From Verrucomicrobiales bacterium (GTDB lineage Bacteria > Verrucomicrobiota > Verrucomicrobiia > Verrucomicrobiales > DEV007), in the NCBI GenBank assembly GCA_018058245.1, contig JAGPCC010000011.1:1-36612 (forward strand): a stretch of 36,612 bases of DNA, in the 5' to 3' direction. Made by a program: the position numbers and the translations under genes. Every line of letters starts with the position of its first letter. The stretch's first letter is position 1. Shown one piece after another: positions 1-8,048 of this stretch. The notes below the pieces were generated by a model. That model ran no database searches. It saw only the letters and a program-made list of their open reading frames with translations, and was not told the origin of the DNA.

Positions 1-560
1 TGTACTTTGGTCATCGGTTGTGCCGGATAGGGTTCGAAATCGGCGGGCACGCCGGGGAAATTCTCCTCGCGGAAGCGATCCCACGTCCGTCGTGTTTCTT
101 CGGAGAGAACTCCGTTCATCGCCTCCATGCATTCGCTGCAGATCATCGCGCTGTCGACCATGGCTTCGTGATGGCAGACCCCGACGAGACCGAATTCATC
201 GTTCCTTGCCTCGGACCGAGTGCGCGGGCAGAGCGCACATTCTTCAAATCCGGTGATTCCCTCACGATGATGTTTCGCTTGGAACTCCGCCATGTTCTGC
301 TTGGACTCGTCCGATGCCTCATCGAGCATGCCCATCAGACAGGGCATACAAAGGGCATATTCGATCAGTACTTCCCCACGTTTGAAGTTTTTGGAGATCC
401 GGAATCCTTCTTCGAAATGGGCGAGGGACTCTCCGCATCGGGTGCAGGAAACAAAGGGCCTGTCTTCGTAGAACGAATGGAGGATTTCGGGAATGGGTAC
501 CCGGCTTTTTCGGTGGGGCTCCTTCCCTTCGCCTTCCTGTTCTGTCTCTGACTCGCTCAT
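1..560 (-). CDS. Multi-CxxC (zinc-ribbon-like) protein, partial at left edge
   Basis: The minus-strand frame is open from an ATG at 560 to the window edge, giving 186 codons with no stop, so the C-terminus is missing. The N-terminal 20 residues are acidic/basic and disordered-looking (MSESETEQEGEG...). Four CxxC knuckles are visible: C39-TR-C42, C71-MP-C74, C108-AL-C111 and C141-SE-C144, with an extra C129-H-H. This pattern suggests two structural zinc sites built from knuckle pairs. There is no signal peptide or membrane segment, so it is probably cytoplasmic. It starts 23 nt after the FG-GAP gene stop and could be the last gene of that operon. I do not recognise the family. The plus-strand ORFs over this stretch lack such a pattern and are judged to be shadows. 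Confidence 0.72.
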   Translation of the reverse strand, partial: MSESETEQEGEGKEPHRKSRVPIPEILHSFYEDRPFVSCTRCGESLAHFEEGFRISKNFKRGEVLIEYALCMPCLMGMLDEASDESKQNMAEFQAKHHREGITGFEECALCPRTRSEARNDEFGLVGVCHHEAMVDSAMICSECMEAMNGVLSEETRRTWDRFREENFPGVPADFEPYPAQPMTKV

Positions 561-583
561 GCCGACCCGACTAGTATGCTGAA

Positions 584-1795
584 TTAGGAAGGTTTCGTCC
601 AGCCTTCATTCCAGAGAATATACGTGCCGCTCTTGCCTGGAAGGACGAGATCGACATTGCCGTCACCATCGAGATCCTGAGCGCGGATCTGGAGACCGAT
701 TCCAGGGCCCTCACCTGTGGGGGTGTTGCTGATGATTTGCTTGCTCCAAGAGAGGGTTTCTTTGTCCCAGTCATAGTATTGCACGGTGATCGGATCGCTC
801 GCGCCGGGATCTTTTCCAGAATGAGCAAAATATCGTTTCCCGGTGATGAGTTCCGGCTTGCCGTCCCCGTCGATATCCTGCCAGACGAGACAATGGGCCT
901 GCGAAAATTTGTCGTCGATGAGGTGAGATCGCCAAGTCGTGGCACCATTCGGCTGAGCTTCCTGTTGTTCGTACCAGTAGAGTCCGTAGTTGTGCCCGCT
1001 CCCCCAGACGAGATCGTTGCGACCATCTTCGTTGAGGTCGATGACAAGAACGGGACAGCTCCCATGGGGGAGTTCAAAGTCATCGTGGTAGGTCCAGAGA
1101 CCGGTGTAAGGACCGGCGGCGGGGCATTCGTACCAACCCTGGCCGAAGACGATGTCCTGCTTTCCGTCGCCGTTGATATCGCCGAACCCCATTCCGTGCC
1201 CATTGCCCGTTTCGGAGACGACGTGTTTTTCGGGAGTGACCTTGCCATCCGCTCCGCGAACGAGGCGATAGATATGGACGGGACTGGTTTTGTCCCACGA
1301 GTCAATGATCCATTCCGGCGTTCCATCTCCGTCGAAATCGTGAAAAAACGCGGCTTCGTTTTTGTTTACTCCGGTATCTCCAAGATCGTGGGCCTTCCAG
1401 CCACCTTCCCCATAGTTCCCCGCTCCGGGATTTTCATACCAATTCAGGTTTGGCAGGGTGAATGCAATCGAGAGAATGTCGAGATCTCCATCTCCGTCCA
1501 TGTCGTGGAGATGTTCTGAGCTGTTCTGCACATAGTCGGTCCCGAAGGGCATCAGTTTCCGAACCGGTTGGGGTTTGAATTCAGGGGCGGCGTACCAGAA
1601 TTCCCCAGCGGTGACATCGAGTTTACCGTCGCCGTTGATATCACCGACGGCGCATCCTTCGTTGTTGTCTTTGTGAAGTTGCTGCACCCTCCATTTCAGC
1701 GTCGCGGGCATCGGTTTTTTGCCCTTTTGCTGGGCGGCGAGGGTCGCGGCAAAGGCGGCGAGCACGAACAAGGGTAGGACAGGGCTGATTTTCAT
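584..1795 (-). CDS. Secreted FG-GAP/VCBS-repeat protein
   Basis: This 403-residue protein begins with a signal peptide (MKISPVLPLFVLAAFAATLA, cleaved near AQQ). At least seven calcium-binding-type DxDGDG loops follow: DINGDGKLD, DMDGDGDLD, DFDGDGTPE, DINGDGKQD, DLNEDGRND, DIDGDGKPE and DLDGDGNVD, spaced roughly 50-60 residues apart. This is the signature of FG-GAP/VCBS (integrin-alpha-like) beta-propellers, which are exported calcium-stabilised scaffolds, usually for carbohydrate or protein binding. The blades fill the whole mature protein, and I see no extra enzymatic domain. The start lies 11 nt after the haem-protein stop at 1807, so the two are probably cotranscribed. No Shine-Dalgarno sequence is evident. 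The ligand cannot be told from the sequence. Confidence 0.9.
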   Translation of the reverse strand: MKISPVLPLFVLAAFAATLAAQQKGKKPMPATLKWRVQQLHKDNNEGCAVGDINGDGKLDVTAGEFWYAAPEFKPQPVRKLMPFGTDYVQNSSEHLHDMDGDGDLDILSIAFTLPNLNWYENPGAGNYGEGGWKAHDLGDTGVNKNEAAFFHDFDGDGTPEWIIDSWDKTSPVHIYRLVRGADGKVTPEKHVVSETGNGHGMGFGDINGDGKQDIVFGQGWYECPAAGPYTGLWTYHDDFELPHGSCPVLVIDLNEDGRNDLVWGSGHNYGLYWYEQQEAQPNGATTWRSHLIDDKFSQAHCLVWQDIDGDGKPELITGKRYFAHSGKDPGASDPITVQYYDWDKETLSWSKQIISNTPTGEGPGIGLQIRAQDLDGDGNVDLVLPGKSGTYILWNEGWTKPS

Positions 1796-1806
1796 GAAGG
1801 GGAATG

Positions 1807-4800
1807 TTAGAAATTTTTGACTTCGATCATGACGGTCTTGGTGGCGTCATCGAGCAATTCGATGGAGACGTTTTCGAGACCGAAACTTTTGAGTCCGACG
1901 AGGGTGAGTTTTTGGCGTCCGGGTTTCGTAACGGAGAGTTCCAATTCCACGGAATCTCCTGTTTCCGGTAGAGGGATTTCCTTGTCGCCTTGGAAAAAGT
2001 CGAGATCATTGAGCTTCCCGGTGAGTCGGAGCCGGATCGTTCCGGCTACAGGAACGTCTAGAAACGTGCGTGCGACTCCGAGACGGTTTTTTCCGCGACC
2101 GACGACTTCGGGCATTTCCGAAATCGGCAGGGCACCGGCGACGGTTGCGTAGAGTGGTGCCCATTGGTAGTCAACGTCCGCGCTGACAAAGATCGCAGAA
2201 CCGTAAAATCCAATCGAGTCGCGAGTCGAATCGTGTGGCATCATCATTTGCCACTGCCGGACGAAACGATTCGAAGGAGTTTTCAAAGCTCCTTCTTTTC
2301 CGAGTTCGGAGAGGAACCGGACGAGATTCACGAATTCATCTTCGCGAAGGGATGCGGTGAGTCCCGGAGGCATCAGGGAAACGGGGCTGATGGAGTTGCT
2401 GGCAATCTCGGATTTTGCGAGGCGATTTTCGTGTCCGACCGCATCGCGGATGACTAATTCATTGGCATCTTCACGGGCGATGGCTCCGGCAAAGGAGTCG
2501 CCGTTTTTCATCGTAACCAGCGTAGTGTGATACCCCTCCTTAATTTTTTTACTCGGTTCGAGGAGTGACTCTACAAGATAATCTACCGGGGCACTCGATC
2601 CGATGCTGATGAGATTCGGCCCGATGAGTCCACCCGATTCCCCGATGGCGTGGCAGACATTGCATTGGAGTGCGGCGCGTCGGTAAATTCTCTCCCCAGC
2701 CTTGGGATCGCCGACGATGGCGACCTGTTTCATCATGTCCTCCATCTCTTGTGGCGTCAGCGCCAGTTTCATCGCTTTCAAATCGCCGGCCGATTGAAGC
2801 GCGGTCACGAGGCCTTCCGGTTTCGTAGCGGCACTACTCGCCTTTTGTACTCCCGCGAGAGCAATCTCCTGTGGCAGAGTCACTCCTTTCAGTGCTGCGG
2901 AGAGGGCACCAGGGCCTTGTTTGTTCGCGAGGAAGGCATCGTAGATCCCATGGAGGTCTTTTCCCTGGGGAGCTTCGGTGAGAACTGCGACCGCGAGCTT
3001 GGCTCCCTCCTTGGGATTCATGCGGGTTCGCCCGATCACGGCGAGAGAACGGATTAGAAAACTTGCGGCGGGATCGACTGCCAGTCCGTCGAGCAGGGTC
3101 GCGGTGACAGGTCCGCCGAGGGAGATGAGCCCGTCGAGGGCGGCACGTCCCTTTGCTTCGTTCGTGGCTGAGGCGAGAAAGGCCGATTTCAGCGCTTCCC
3201 GAGCGGATTCCAATTTCCAGAGGCCTGCGAGTTTCGCTGCGCTTGAGAAAATCGAGAGATTCTCCGATGTGAGGAATCGAGTGAGACGTGCGCTGTCTCC
3301 CGATGGCTGCAGTTTTCGAAGTGCCCCCGCGCTGGCGAGGGCATCCAGAATCGTGATCTGTTGCGAAGGCGTCGCGTTTTCCCGGAGGGCAAAGGCAAAA
3401 AGGGCGTCGAGATCGTCGGCCGACCCTACTTTGGAGATCCAGTCGGCGACTCCGGCTACTTCGGTGTCGCCCGAGAGTTCACCCGATTTCAGGGAACTGA
3501 GGATTTGCGGAATTGCCACTGCTTCGTTCAGGGCGCGGACCGCAAACAGAAGCTGGCGGGTATTCGCAAACGGATTCCCGGTCTCGGCGGCAGCCGTCCA
3601 GCGTGGGGCATGTTCCCGACAGATCGACCAGATTGCAAAATCGAGGAACTGATCCACCTCGATATTTTCCAGTGCTCGGAGCGCGATTTTCACTGTGTCG
3701 GGCGACAAGAGTTGCGCGAGGACACAAACGGCCCAGAGGCGAACTTGCGGATGGGGATCGGAGACCGCTTTCTCCGCGAGAGTGAGGGCCTCCGGGTTTT
3801 CGGCAGCGGAATAGTAGATCGCCCGGAGAGCACCGGCGCGGATCTTGGGATTGGGGGACGAGAGCAGTGCGGCAGCTCCCGCCGCGTCGAATTGATTGAC
3901 CGCTTGTGTCGCCCATACTTTGCGGAGCGAAACGAGATCTGGATCGACGCCTGCGGGGGCGCTTGCCCCCTGGATCGCCGCCAGAACGGCTTCCGGTTTC
4001 CGGTTTCGGAGCTCCACCATCGCGGCAGTTCGTGTCCATCCCTCTACCGCATTGGTGTGCTGGATGAGATCGGCTTCGCTTGCATTTTTCAAATCCGGAG
4101 CTTTTACGAGATCGCGGCCTTCGAAGGTGATGCGCCAGATCCGCCCATGACTGTGATCCCGGCGGGGATCACGGAAATCGACTTCGCCGTGTTGAATGAT
4201 GGGATTGTACCAGTCTGCCACGTAGATTGCGCCATCCGGTCCCATTTTGACATCGATCGGACGAAAGGCCCGGTGGGTCGAGGAGACGAGATCATCGACC
4301 TGAGTGGAAGTATAGGCGCTGCCTTTGTCGGTCAGTTGAAAAAGGTTGATGCGGTTCCCCCGGAAATCGGGCGCAGCCAGTGTGCCGCGAAGGGAGTCCG
4401 GGATGTGCCGTCCGGTCAGCACCTCAAGGCTGCAATGTTTTGGTTGCCCCGGATTCAGTCCCGGAAGGATTCGTGAAGCCCCTGGCGAGGTCGCAAAAAC
4501 GCTTCGAGGGAAGACAAAATTGATGCCCTCGCTTCCGGCCCCGTCCGTCATGAAGCTTTGACCCCACTCGTCAAAGGCGTGGCCCCAGGGATTGACGAGG
4601 CCCTTCATGAAAACTTCGGCTCGCCGTGTCTCGGGGCGGTAATGCCACATGCCGCCACCAAGGAGACGCCGTATTCCGTAGGGAGTCTCCAGATGGGTAT
4701 GGATGTAGATGGACTGATTCATCCAGATCATTCCTTCGGGACCCCAGCGGAAGGTGTGGAGGAGATGGTGGGTATCCTCGGTTCCAAATCCAGACAGGAT

Positions 4801-5262
4801 CACCTTTCGCTCATCCGCGACATTGTCGCCGTTGGTATCTCGCAGAAATAGCACTTCGGTGGAATTGGCTACATACACTCCGCCATCGCCGGGCAGAACC
4901 GCCGTCGGGATGTGCAGATTCGTGGCAAAATCCGTGTGTTTGTCTGCCACTCCATCTCCATCGGTATCTTCGAGGATGACGAGCTTGTCTTCTTCGTTTT
5001 GCCCCGGCTGGATGTGAGGATAAAGTGGGCTGCTGACCACCCAGAGACGCCCCTGTTGATCCCAGTTCATGTTCGTGGGACTCGTCACGGCAGGTTCGCT
5101 CGCAAAAAGATTGATCTTTGCACCCTCGATGAGCCGGAAGGCCTTCAACTGCGCCTCGACTCCGGGATCGGGGATGTCGCGAAGACCGTTTTGCGCCTCC
5201 AATGTACTGGCAGTGGCAAACAGGAGAATCGGGAGAATCCGGGAAAAGGGAGGGAATTGCAT
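1807..5262 (-). CDS. PVC-type haem-binding protein (propeller, HEAT and CxxCH cytochrome domains)
   Basis: The 1151-residue exported protein has this order: signal peptide (MQFPPFSRILPILLFATAST); an N-terminal glucose-dehydrogenase-like beta-propeller (to about residue 390, with segments such as GPDGAIYVADWYNP); an alpha-helical HEAT-like middle (about 420-840); and a C-terminal cytochrome c domain. The haem motif is C867-NV-CH871 and the probable axial Met is in SLMPPGL (M964). About 90 residues separate them, including a small beta insert typical of the Planctomycete/Verrucomicrobia haem-binding family. A final beta-rich domain of about 150 residues follows. The family is thought to perform periplasmic sugar or alcohol oxidation, but substrates are mostly unknown. 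An upstream in-frame ATG at 5310 exists. I chose 5262 because it puts the signal peptide at the N-terminus and avoids overlapping the SGNH-like gene that ends at 5288. Confidence 0.93.
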   Translation of the reverse strand: MQFPPFSRILPILLFATASTLEAQNGLRDIPDPGVEAQLKAFRLIEGAKINLFASEPAVTSPTNMNWDQQGRLWVVSSPLYPHIQPGQNEEDKLVILEDTDGDGVADKHTDFATNLHIPTAVLPGDGGVYVANSTEVLFLRDTNGDNVADERKVILSGFGTEDTHHLLHTFRWGPEGMIWMNQSIYIHTHLETPYGIRRLLGGGMWHYRPETRRAEVFMKGLVNPWGHAFDEWGQSFMTDGAGSEGINFVFPRSVFATSPGASRILPGLNPGQPKHCSLEVLTGRHIPDSLRGTLAAPDFRGNRINLFQLTDKGSAYTSTQVDDLVSSTHRAFRPIDVKMGPDGAIYVADWYNPIIQHGEVDFRDPRRDHSHGRIWRITFEGRDLVKAPDLKNASEADLIQHTNAVEGWTRTAAMVELRNRKPEAVLAAIQGASAPAGVDPDLVSLRKVWATQAVNQFDAAGAAALLSSPNPKIRAGALRAIYYSAAENPEALTLAEKAVSDPHPQVRLWAVCVLAQLLSPDTVKIALRALENIEVDQFLDFAIWSICREHAPRWTAAAETGNPFANTRQLLFAVRALNEAVAIPQILSSLKSGELSGDTEVAGVADWISKVGSADDLDALFAFALRENATPSQQITILDALASAGALRKLQPSGDSARLTRFLTSENLSIFSSAAKLAGLWKLESAREALKSAFLASATNEAKGRAALDGLISLGGPVTATLLDGLAVDPAASFLIRSLAVIGRTRMNPKEGAKLAVAVLTEAPQGKDLHGIYDAFLANKQGPGALSAALKGVTLPQEIALAGVQKASSAATKPEGLVTALQSAGDLKAMKLALTPQEMEDMMKQVAIVGDPKAGERIYRRAALQCNVCHAIGESGGLIGPNLISIGSSAPVDYLVESLLEPSKKIKEGYHTTLVTMKNGDSFAGAIAREDANELVIRDAVGHENRLAKSEIASNSISPVSLMPPGLTASLREDEFVNLVRFLSELGKEGALKTPSNRFVRQWQMMMPHDSTRDSIGFYGSAIFVSADVDYQWAPLYATVAGALPISEMPEVVGRGKNRLGVARTFLDVPVAGTIRLRLTGKLNDLDFFQGDKEIPLPETGDSVELELSVTKPGRQKLTLVGLKSFGLENVSIELLDDATKTVMIEVKNF

Positions 5263-5287
5263 CGGGAAAAAAGAGTGCGGGAAAAAA

Positions 5288-6292
5288 TCAGTTCTTCGGG
5301 AGACCGGCAAAGACGCGAGTTCTAGCCCCTTCGATTTTCTTCTCCTCTGCAGCGATTAGAGGGTCGAACATGGGGATCTCTTTGGCATTTTGCCCCTGCT
5401 CGTGTTTGCGGAAGAGAAAGAGATACGTTTCATTGGCAGGACGCCAGCGGTGAAAGAAGAGACGGTTTTTTTCGATGATTGCAGCGCGCAACTCCGCGAG
5501 AGCGGGATTTTGGGAATCGATCAAGCGACTTTCTGGATAGCCGAGTCCTTTTACGATTTCGCGGGCGATGACACCGAGTCCGGCTTCGCTGTATTGGACA
5601 CCGTTGTCAGTGAGAGCGGGATTCGCAACGGTGCCCTTGAAGTCGTCGCCACCGAGAGCGGCAAAAAGGTCCACAAACCGAATCCCGTTCTTTGCGGCGA
5701 GCTCGCGGATACCGTCCCGAAACGAAGCAAGATTCTGATTGTTTTGCACCTGATCAGGGAGGGGCGCACCGAGGTTTTCGAGTGGGGGCGGGGACACTAA
5801 CACGATCTCACGGAGCGAGTCGCCGGAATCGGCGCGGACGCGATCGATGAGACCTTGGTATCCCTCGAGGAAGAGCCGTCGGCTGGAATCCAATCCGGCA
5901 GCGGAGGCCGCTGCGTGAGGGGCATCGTTCGTCCAACCGGAATCAACCGACATCGCAGCCTCGGTTCCGTAAGAGAGAATCGCCACCGTCGGCCGAAGTT
6001 CTGACAAGTTTTTCGAAAGGCGTTCTCTGCCTTCCTCCGGTGTACCGAAATAGGATCGGGCATCGCCAAAGACGGTGTCGCCACTCCATGCGAGATTGCG
6101 CAGAGTGATTCCGGTGACGGACGGACCGGCCGCGATCTGAAGGTCGGTCTCGATCTGGCCATAGAGTCGGGCTCTCTCCAAGAGGGTGTTGCCGATGAGG
6201 ACGATTCGGTCCCCCGATTTCAAGAGCGGCGTCGTCTCTTGCGCAAAAAGAGACGTTGAGAAAAAAAGCAGTCCAGTAAGAAGACGTTTCAT
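5288..6292 (-). CDS. SGNH-hydrolase-like secreted protein with degenerate catalytic blocks
   Basis: The 334-residue protein has a signal peptide (MKRLLTGLLFFSTSLFAQ). The fold is recognisable: block I at GDRIVLIGNTLLER (28-40), block II in NLAWSGDTV (about 66-74), block III at SYGTEAA (107-113) and block V at LTDNGVQYSEAG (227-238). At the positions normally holding the tetrad I read T36 for Ser, E111 for Asn and Q233 for His; only the block II Gly is kept. The C-terminal part (RWRPANETYLF... EQGQNAKEIPMFDP) resembles the SGNH-like proteins that accompany PVC haem proteins. The start at 6292 gives the best signal peptide; an ATG at 6310 is also in frame. It lies 25 nt before the haem-protein gene and is probably in the same operon. 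The fold assignment is solid; catalytic activity is doubtful. Confidence 0.87.
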   Translation of the reverse strand: MKRLLTGLLFFSTSLFAQETTPLLKSGDRIVLIGNTLLERARLYGQIETDLQIAAGPSVTGITLRNLAWSGDTVFGDARSYFGTPEEGRERLSKNLSELRPTVAILSYGTEAAMSVDSGWTNDAPHAAASAAGLDSSRRLFLEGYQGLIDRVRADSGDSLREIVLVSPPPLENLGAPLPDQVQNNQNLASFRDGIRELAAKNGIRFVDLFAALGGDDFKGTVANPALTDNGVQYSEAGLGVIAREIVKGLGYPESRLIDSQNPALAELRAAIIEKNRLFFHRWRPANETYLFLFRKHEQGQNAKEIPMFDPLIAAEEKKIEGARTRVFAGLPKN

Positions 6293-6454
6293 CGGAAGGG
6301 GAAAGAGCATTGGCTACAAACAGGGAACACGACACTGCCCCCTTGGGCTAGTCCCCATATACGGTAGGTCTGTGTCACTACGAGAGACCCTTGTACTGTA
6401 TCGGAAACTCGGATTCCAGAAAAATGCGAGATTTTTTGCGCCTTCGTTGGTCGC

Positions 6455-7993
6455 CTACTTCATCGGGATCGTATCGGTCGCTGCGCCAGGGGCAGGCTCG
6501 ATTCCGAGTAGTTTGCAGACCGTCGCATGGAAGGGGAGTTGACCCAGTTCGCCGAGTGGTCCGGTCACAGGTGAGTTGGGGTATCCCGAGAGAAACATCT
6601 GACCCGACATTCGAACGGACTCTTCCACCGGATAACCGAAACCACCGAAAAATCCCGGTCCCTCAGCGGGGTCAAAGACTGGTTCTGCCGCCTTCTGCTC
6701 CGCGAAGGCATATCCTGTTTTCAGCACGAGGACGCGGTCGCCGGTGCGCTCGGCATTACCGTAGGCCCACTCGGCGGGCAGGGCATCCTTCTTCAGCGTC
6801 CGGAAATAGATGCGCTTGCTCAGTTCGCTATCAAACTTGTCGGTGAAGATTTTTTTCTCGCCGTCGCTCGCCGGAAGGTCTTTGAAATACAAGTTCGCGA
6901 CAGCGTCGTGGGCGACAATGTCTGCATGGGCCATCATTTCCGGGCCGAGAAGATGGGCAATATTCACGTTTTTATCGAGTTCGGCGAGGCCGTGGTCCGT
7001 GGTGATAAAGATCACAAGATTGGCGTTCTTCGGAGCGAGGGTGGTCCACTCGGACTTGATGGTTTCAAAAAATTTGTTGAGCGAACTGTCCGTTGCCGCC
7101 ACTGCGGCGAAAGTCTCGGCAGCCCGAGGTCCGTGGAGGAGCCCTTGTCTTTCGATGTCATCGAGCCGCAGCATCACGAGTCGGAGTTTGTTGTCGGCAC
7201 TGCCTCCCGCAGGTGTGGAGGCGGCTGCCGCTCCCTCTGCGGGTGCTGGCGCTGCGGCTGGCGCTGCATCGGCTGCTCCCTCTGCCGCAGGTGCTGGGGT
7301 AGATCCTCCGGAGCTGGTCCGCCACTGCTCGAGCGCCGTAGTGAGCCGTGCCTCGTCAGTGGCTTCGGGATCGTAACTCGTGAGGAAAAATGCGGCCTTG
7401 TTGTCGCCGGTTTGATTTTGCGAAAGAGGCCAGTCGTGGACGAGGGTCTTGATGCCCTGTCGGGTCGCGGTAGTCCAGATCGGCTCGGCGAGGAGAAGGG
7501 CGGGGTCGGTCGGTTTGTCGATGATCTCACCCGAGGGGAGACGGATTTTGTCGGCAATGATGCCGTGTTTGTCTGGAGTGACCCCCGTTGCCATGGTGGT
7601 ATGCGAGGGATAGGTGAGACAGGGGAAGCTCGGTCTCATTTTGTTCGTGGCTCCACCGTCGGTGGTGAGTTTGTCGAAGAAGGGTGTCTCGCTCTTTTCA
7701 AGGTAGTCTCCGCGGAAACCGGGGATGCTGATCCAGACGACGACTGCCGGGCCGTCCCCGGAGTTTTGCACGACGGGGGCCGGTTCGTCGGTCTTATCCT
7801 CTTTCATGACGATCTCGGTCGAGGAATTTGCCCTCCGATATTCCTCCAGAACGCTCTCGGTCGATTTGTCACCTTGGAAAGCGACTCGTGAGAATTGGAG
7901 GTCTTCGCTGCCGCTCCAGAGAAAGAGCATCATGAGCGCGAATAGAAGAATCGCGACAAGCGAAATGAGAGAACTGGCGAGGGACCGGAACAT
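6455..7993 (-). CDS. Membrane-anchored type I phosphodiesterase/NPP-like protein with altered metal site
   Basis: A 512-residue protein with one N-terminal membrane anchor (about 8-26) and an extracytoplasmic domain of the nucleotide pyrophosphatase/phosphodiesterase (alkaline phosphatase superfamily) fold. The landmark is MRPSFPCLTYPSHTTMATG (119-137) followed by TPDKHGI. By analogy with autotaxin/ENPP2 the nucleophile Thr is T127 and the DHG pair is D333-H334. The remaining metal ligands appear replaced: P91 for Asp (ISIPGFR), E281 for Asp and L285 for His (ERQGLLHGP), and F452 for His (GGFGYP). An Ala/Pro/Gly-rich insert (about 229-266) interrupts the domain. The start at 7993 yields the anchor; an ATG at 8092 would overlap rsmB. 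It is 55 nt downstream of rsmB. The fold is clear; whether it is an enzyme is not. Confidence 0.87.
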   Translation of the reverse strand: MFRSLASSLISLVAILLFALMMLFLWSGSEDLQFSRVAFQGDKSTESVLEEYRRANSSTEIVMKEDKTDEPAPVVQNSGDGPAVVVWISIPGFRGDYLEKSETPFFDKLTTDGGATNKMRPSFPCLTYPSHTTMATGVTPDKHGIIADKIRLPSGEIIDKPTDPALLLAEPIWTTATRQGIKTLVHDWPLSQNQTGDNKAAFFLTSYDPEATDEARLTTALEQWRTSSGGSTPAPAAEGAADAAPAAAPAPAEGAAAASTPAGGSADNKLRLVMLRLDDIERQGLLHGPRAAETFAAVAATDSSLNKFFETIKSEWTTLAPKNANLVIFITTDHGLAELDKNVNIAHLLGPEMMAHADIVAHDAVANLYFKDLPASDGEKKIFTDKFDSELSKRIYFRTLKKDALPAEWAYGNAERTGDRVLVLKTGYAFAEQKAAEPVFDPAEGPGFFGGFGYPVEESVRMSGQMFLSGYPNSPVTGPLGELGQLPFHATVCKLLGIEPAPGAATDTIPMK

Positions 7994-8048
7994 AGCTTCT
8001 TTTTTGTATGCGATTATCGTCGAGGATGCAAGTTGAAGGGCAACGTTT

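Noticed and set aside
3361-4476. Plus-strand ORF of 371 codons inside the haem-protein gene
   Set aside because: No recognisable motif, and the minus-strand frame encodes a complete multidomain protein with signal peptide and CxxCH motif.
6293-6454. Gap between the SGNH-like and NPP-like genes, considered for a terminator
   Set aside because: Only a 3-bp stem with a loose T-run is present; too weak to call.
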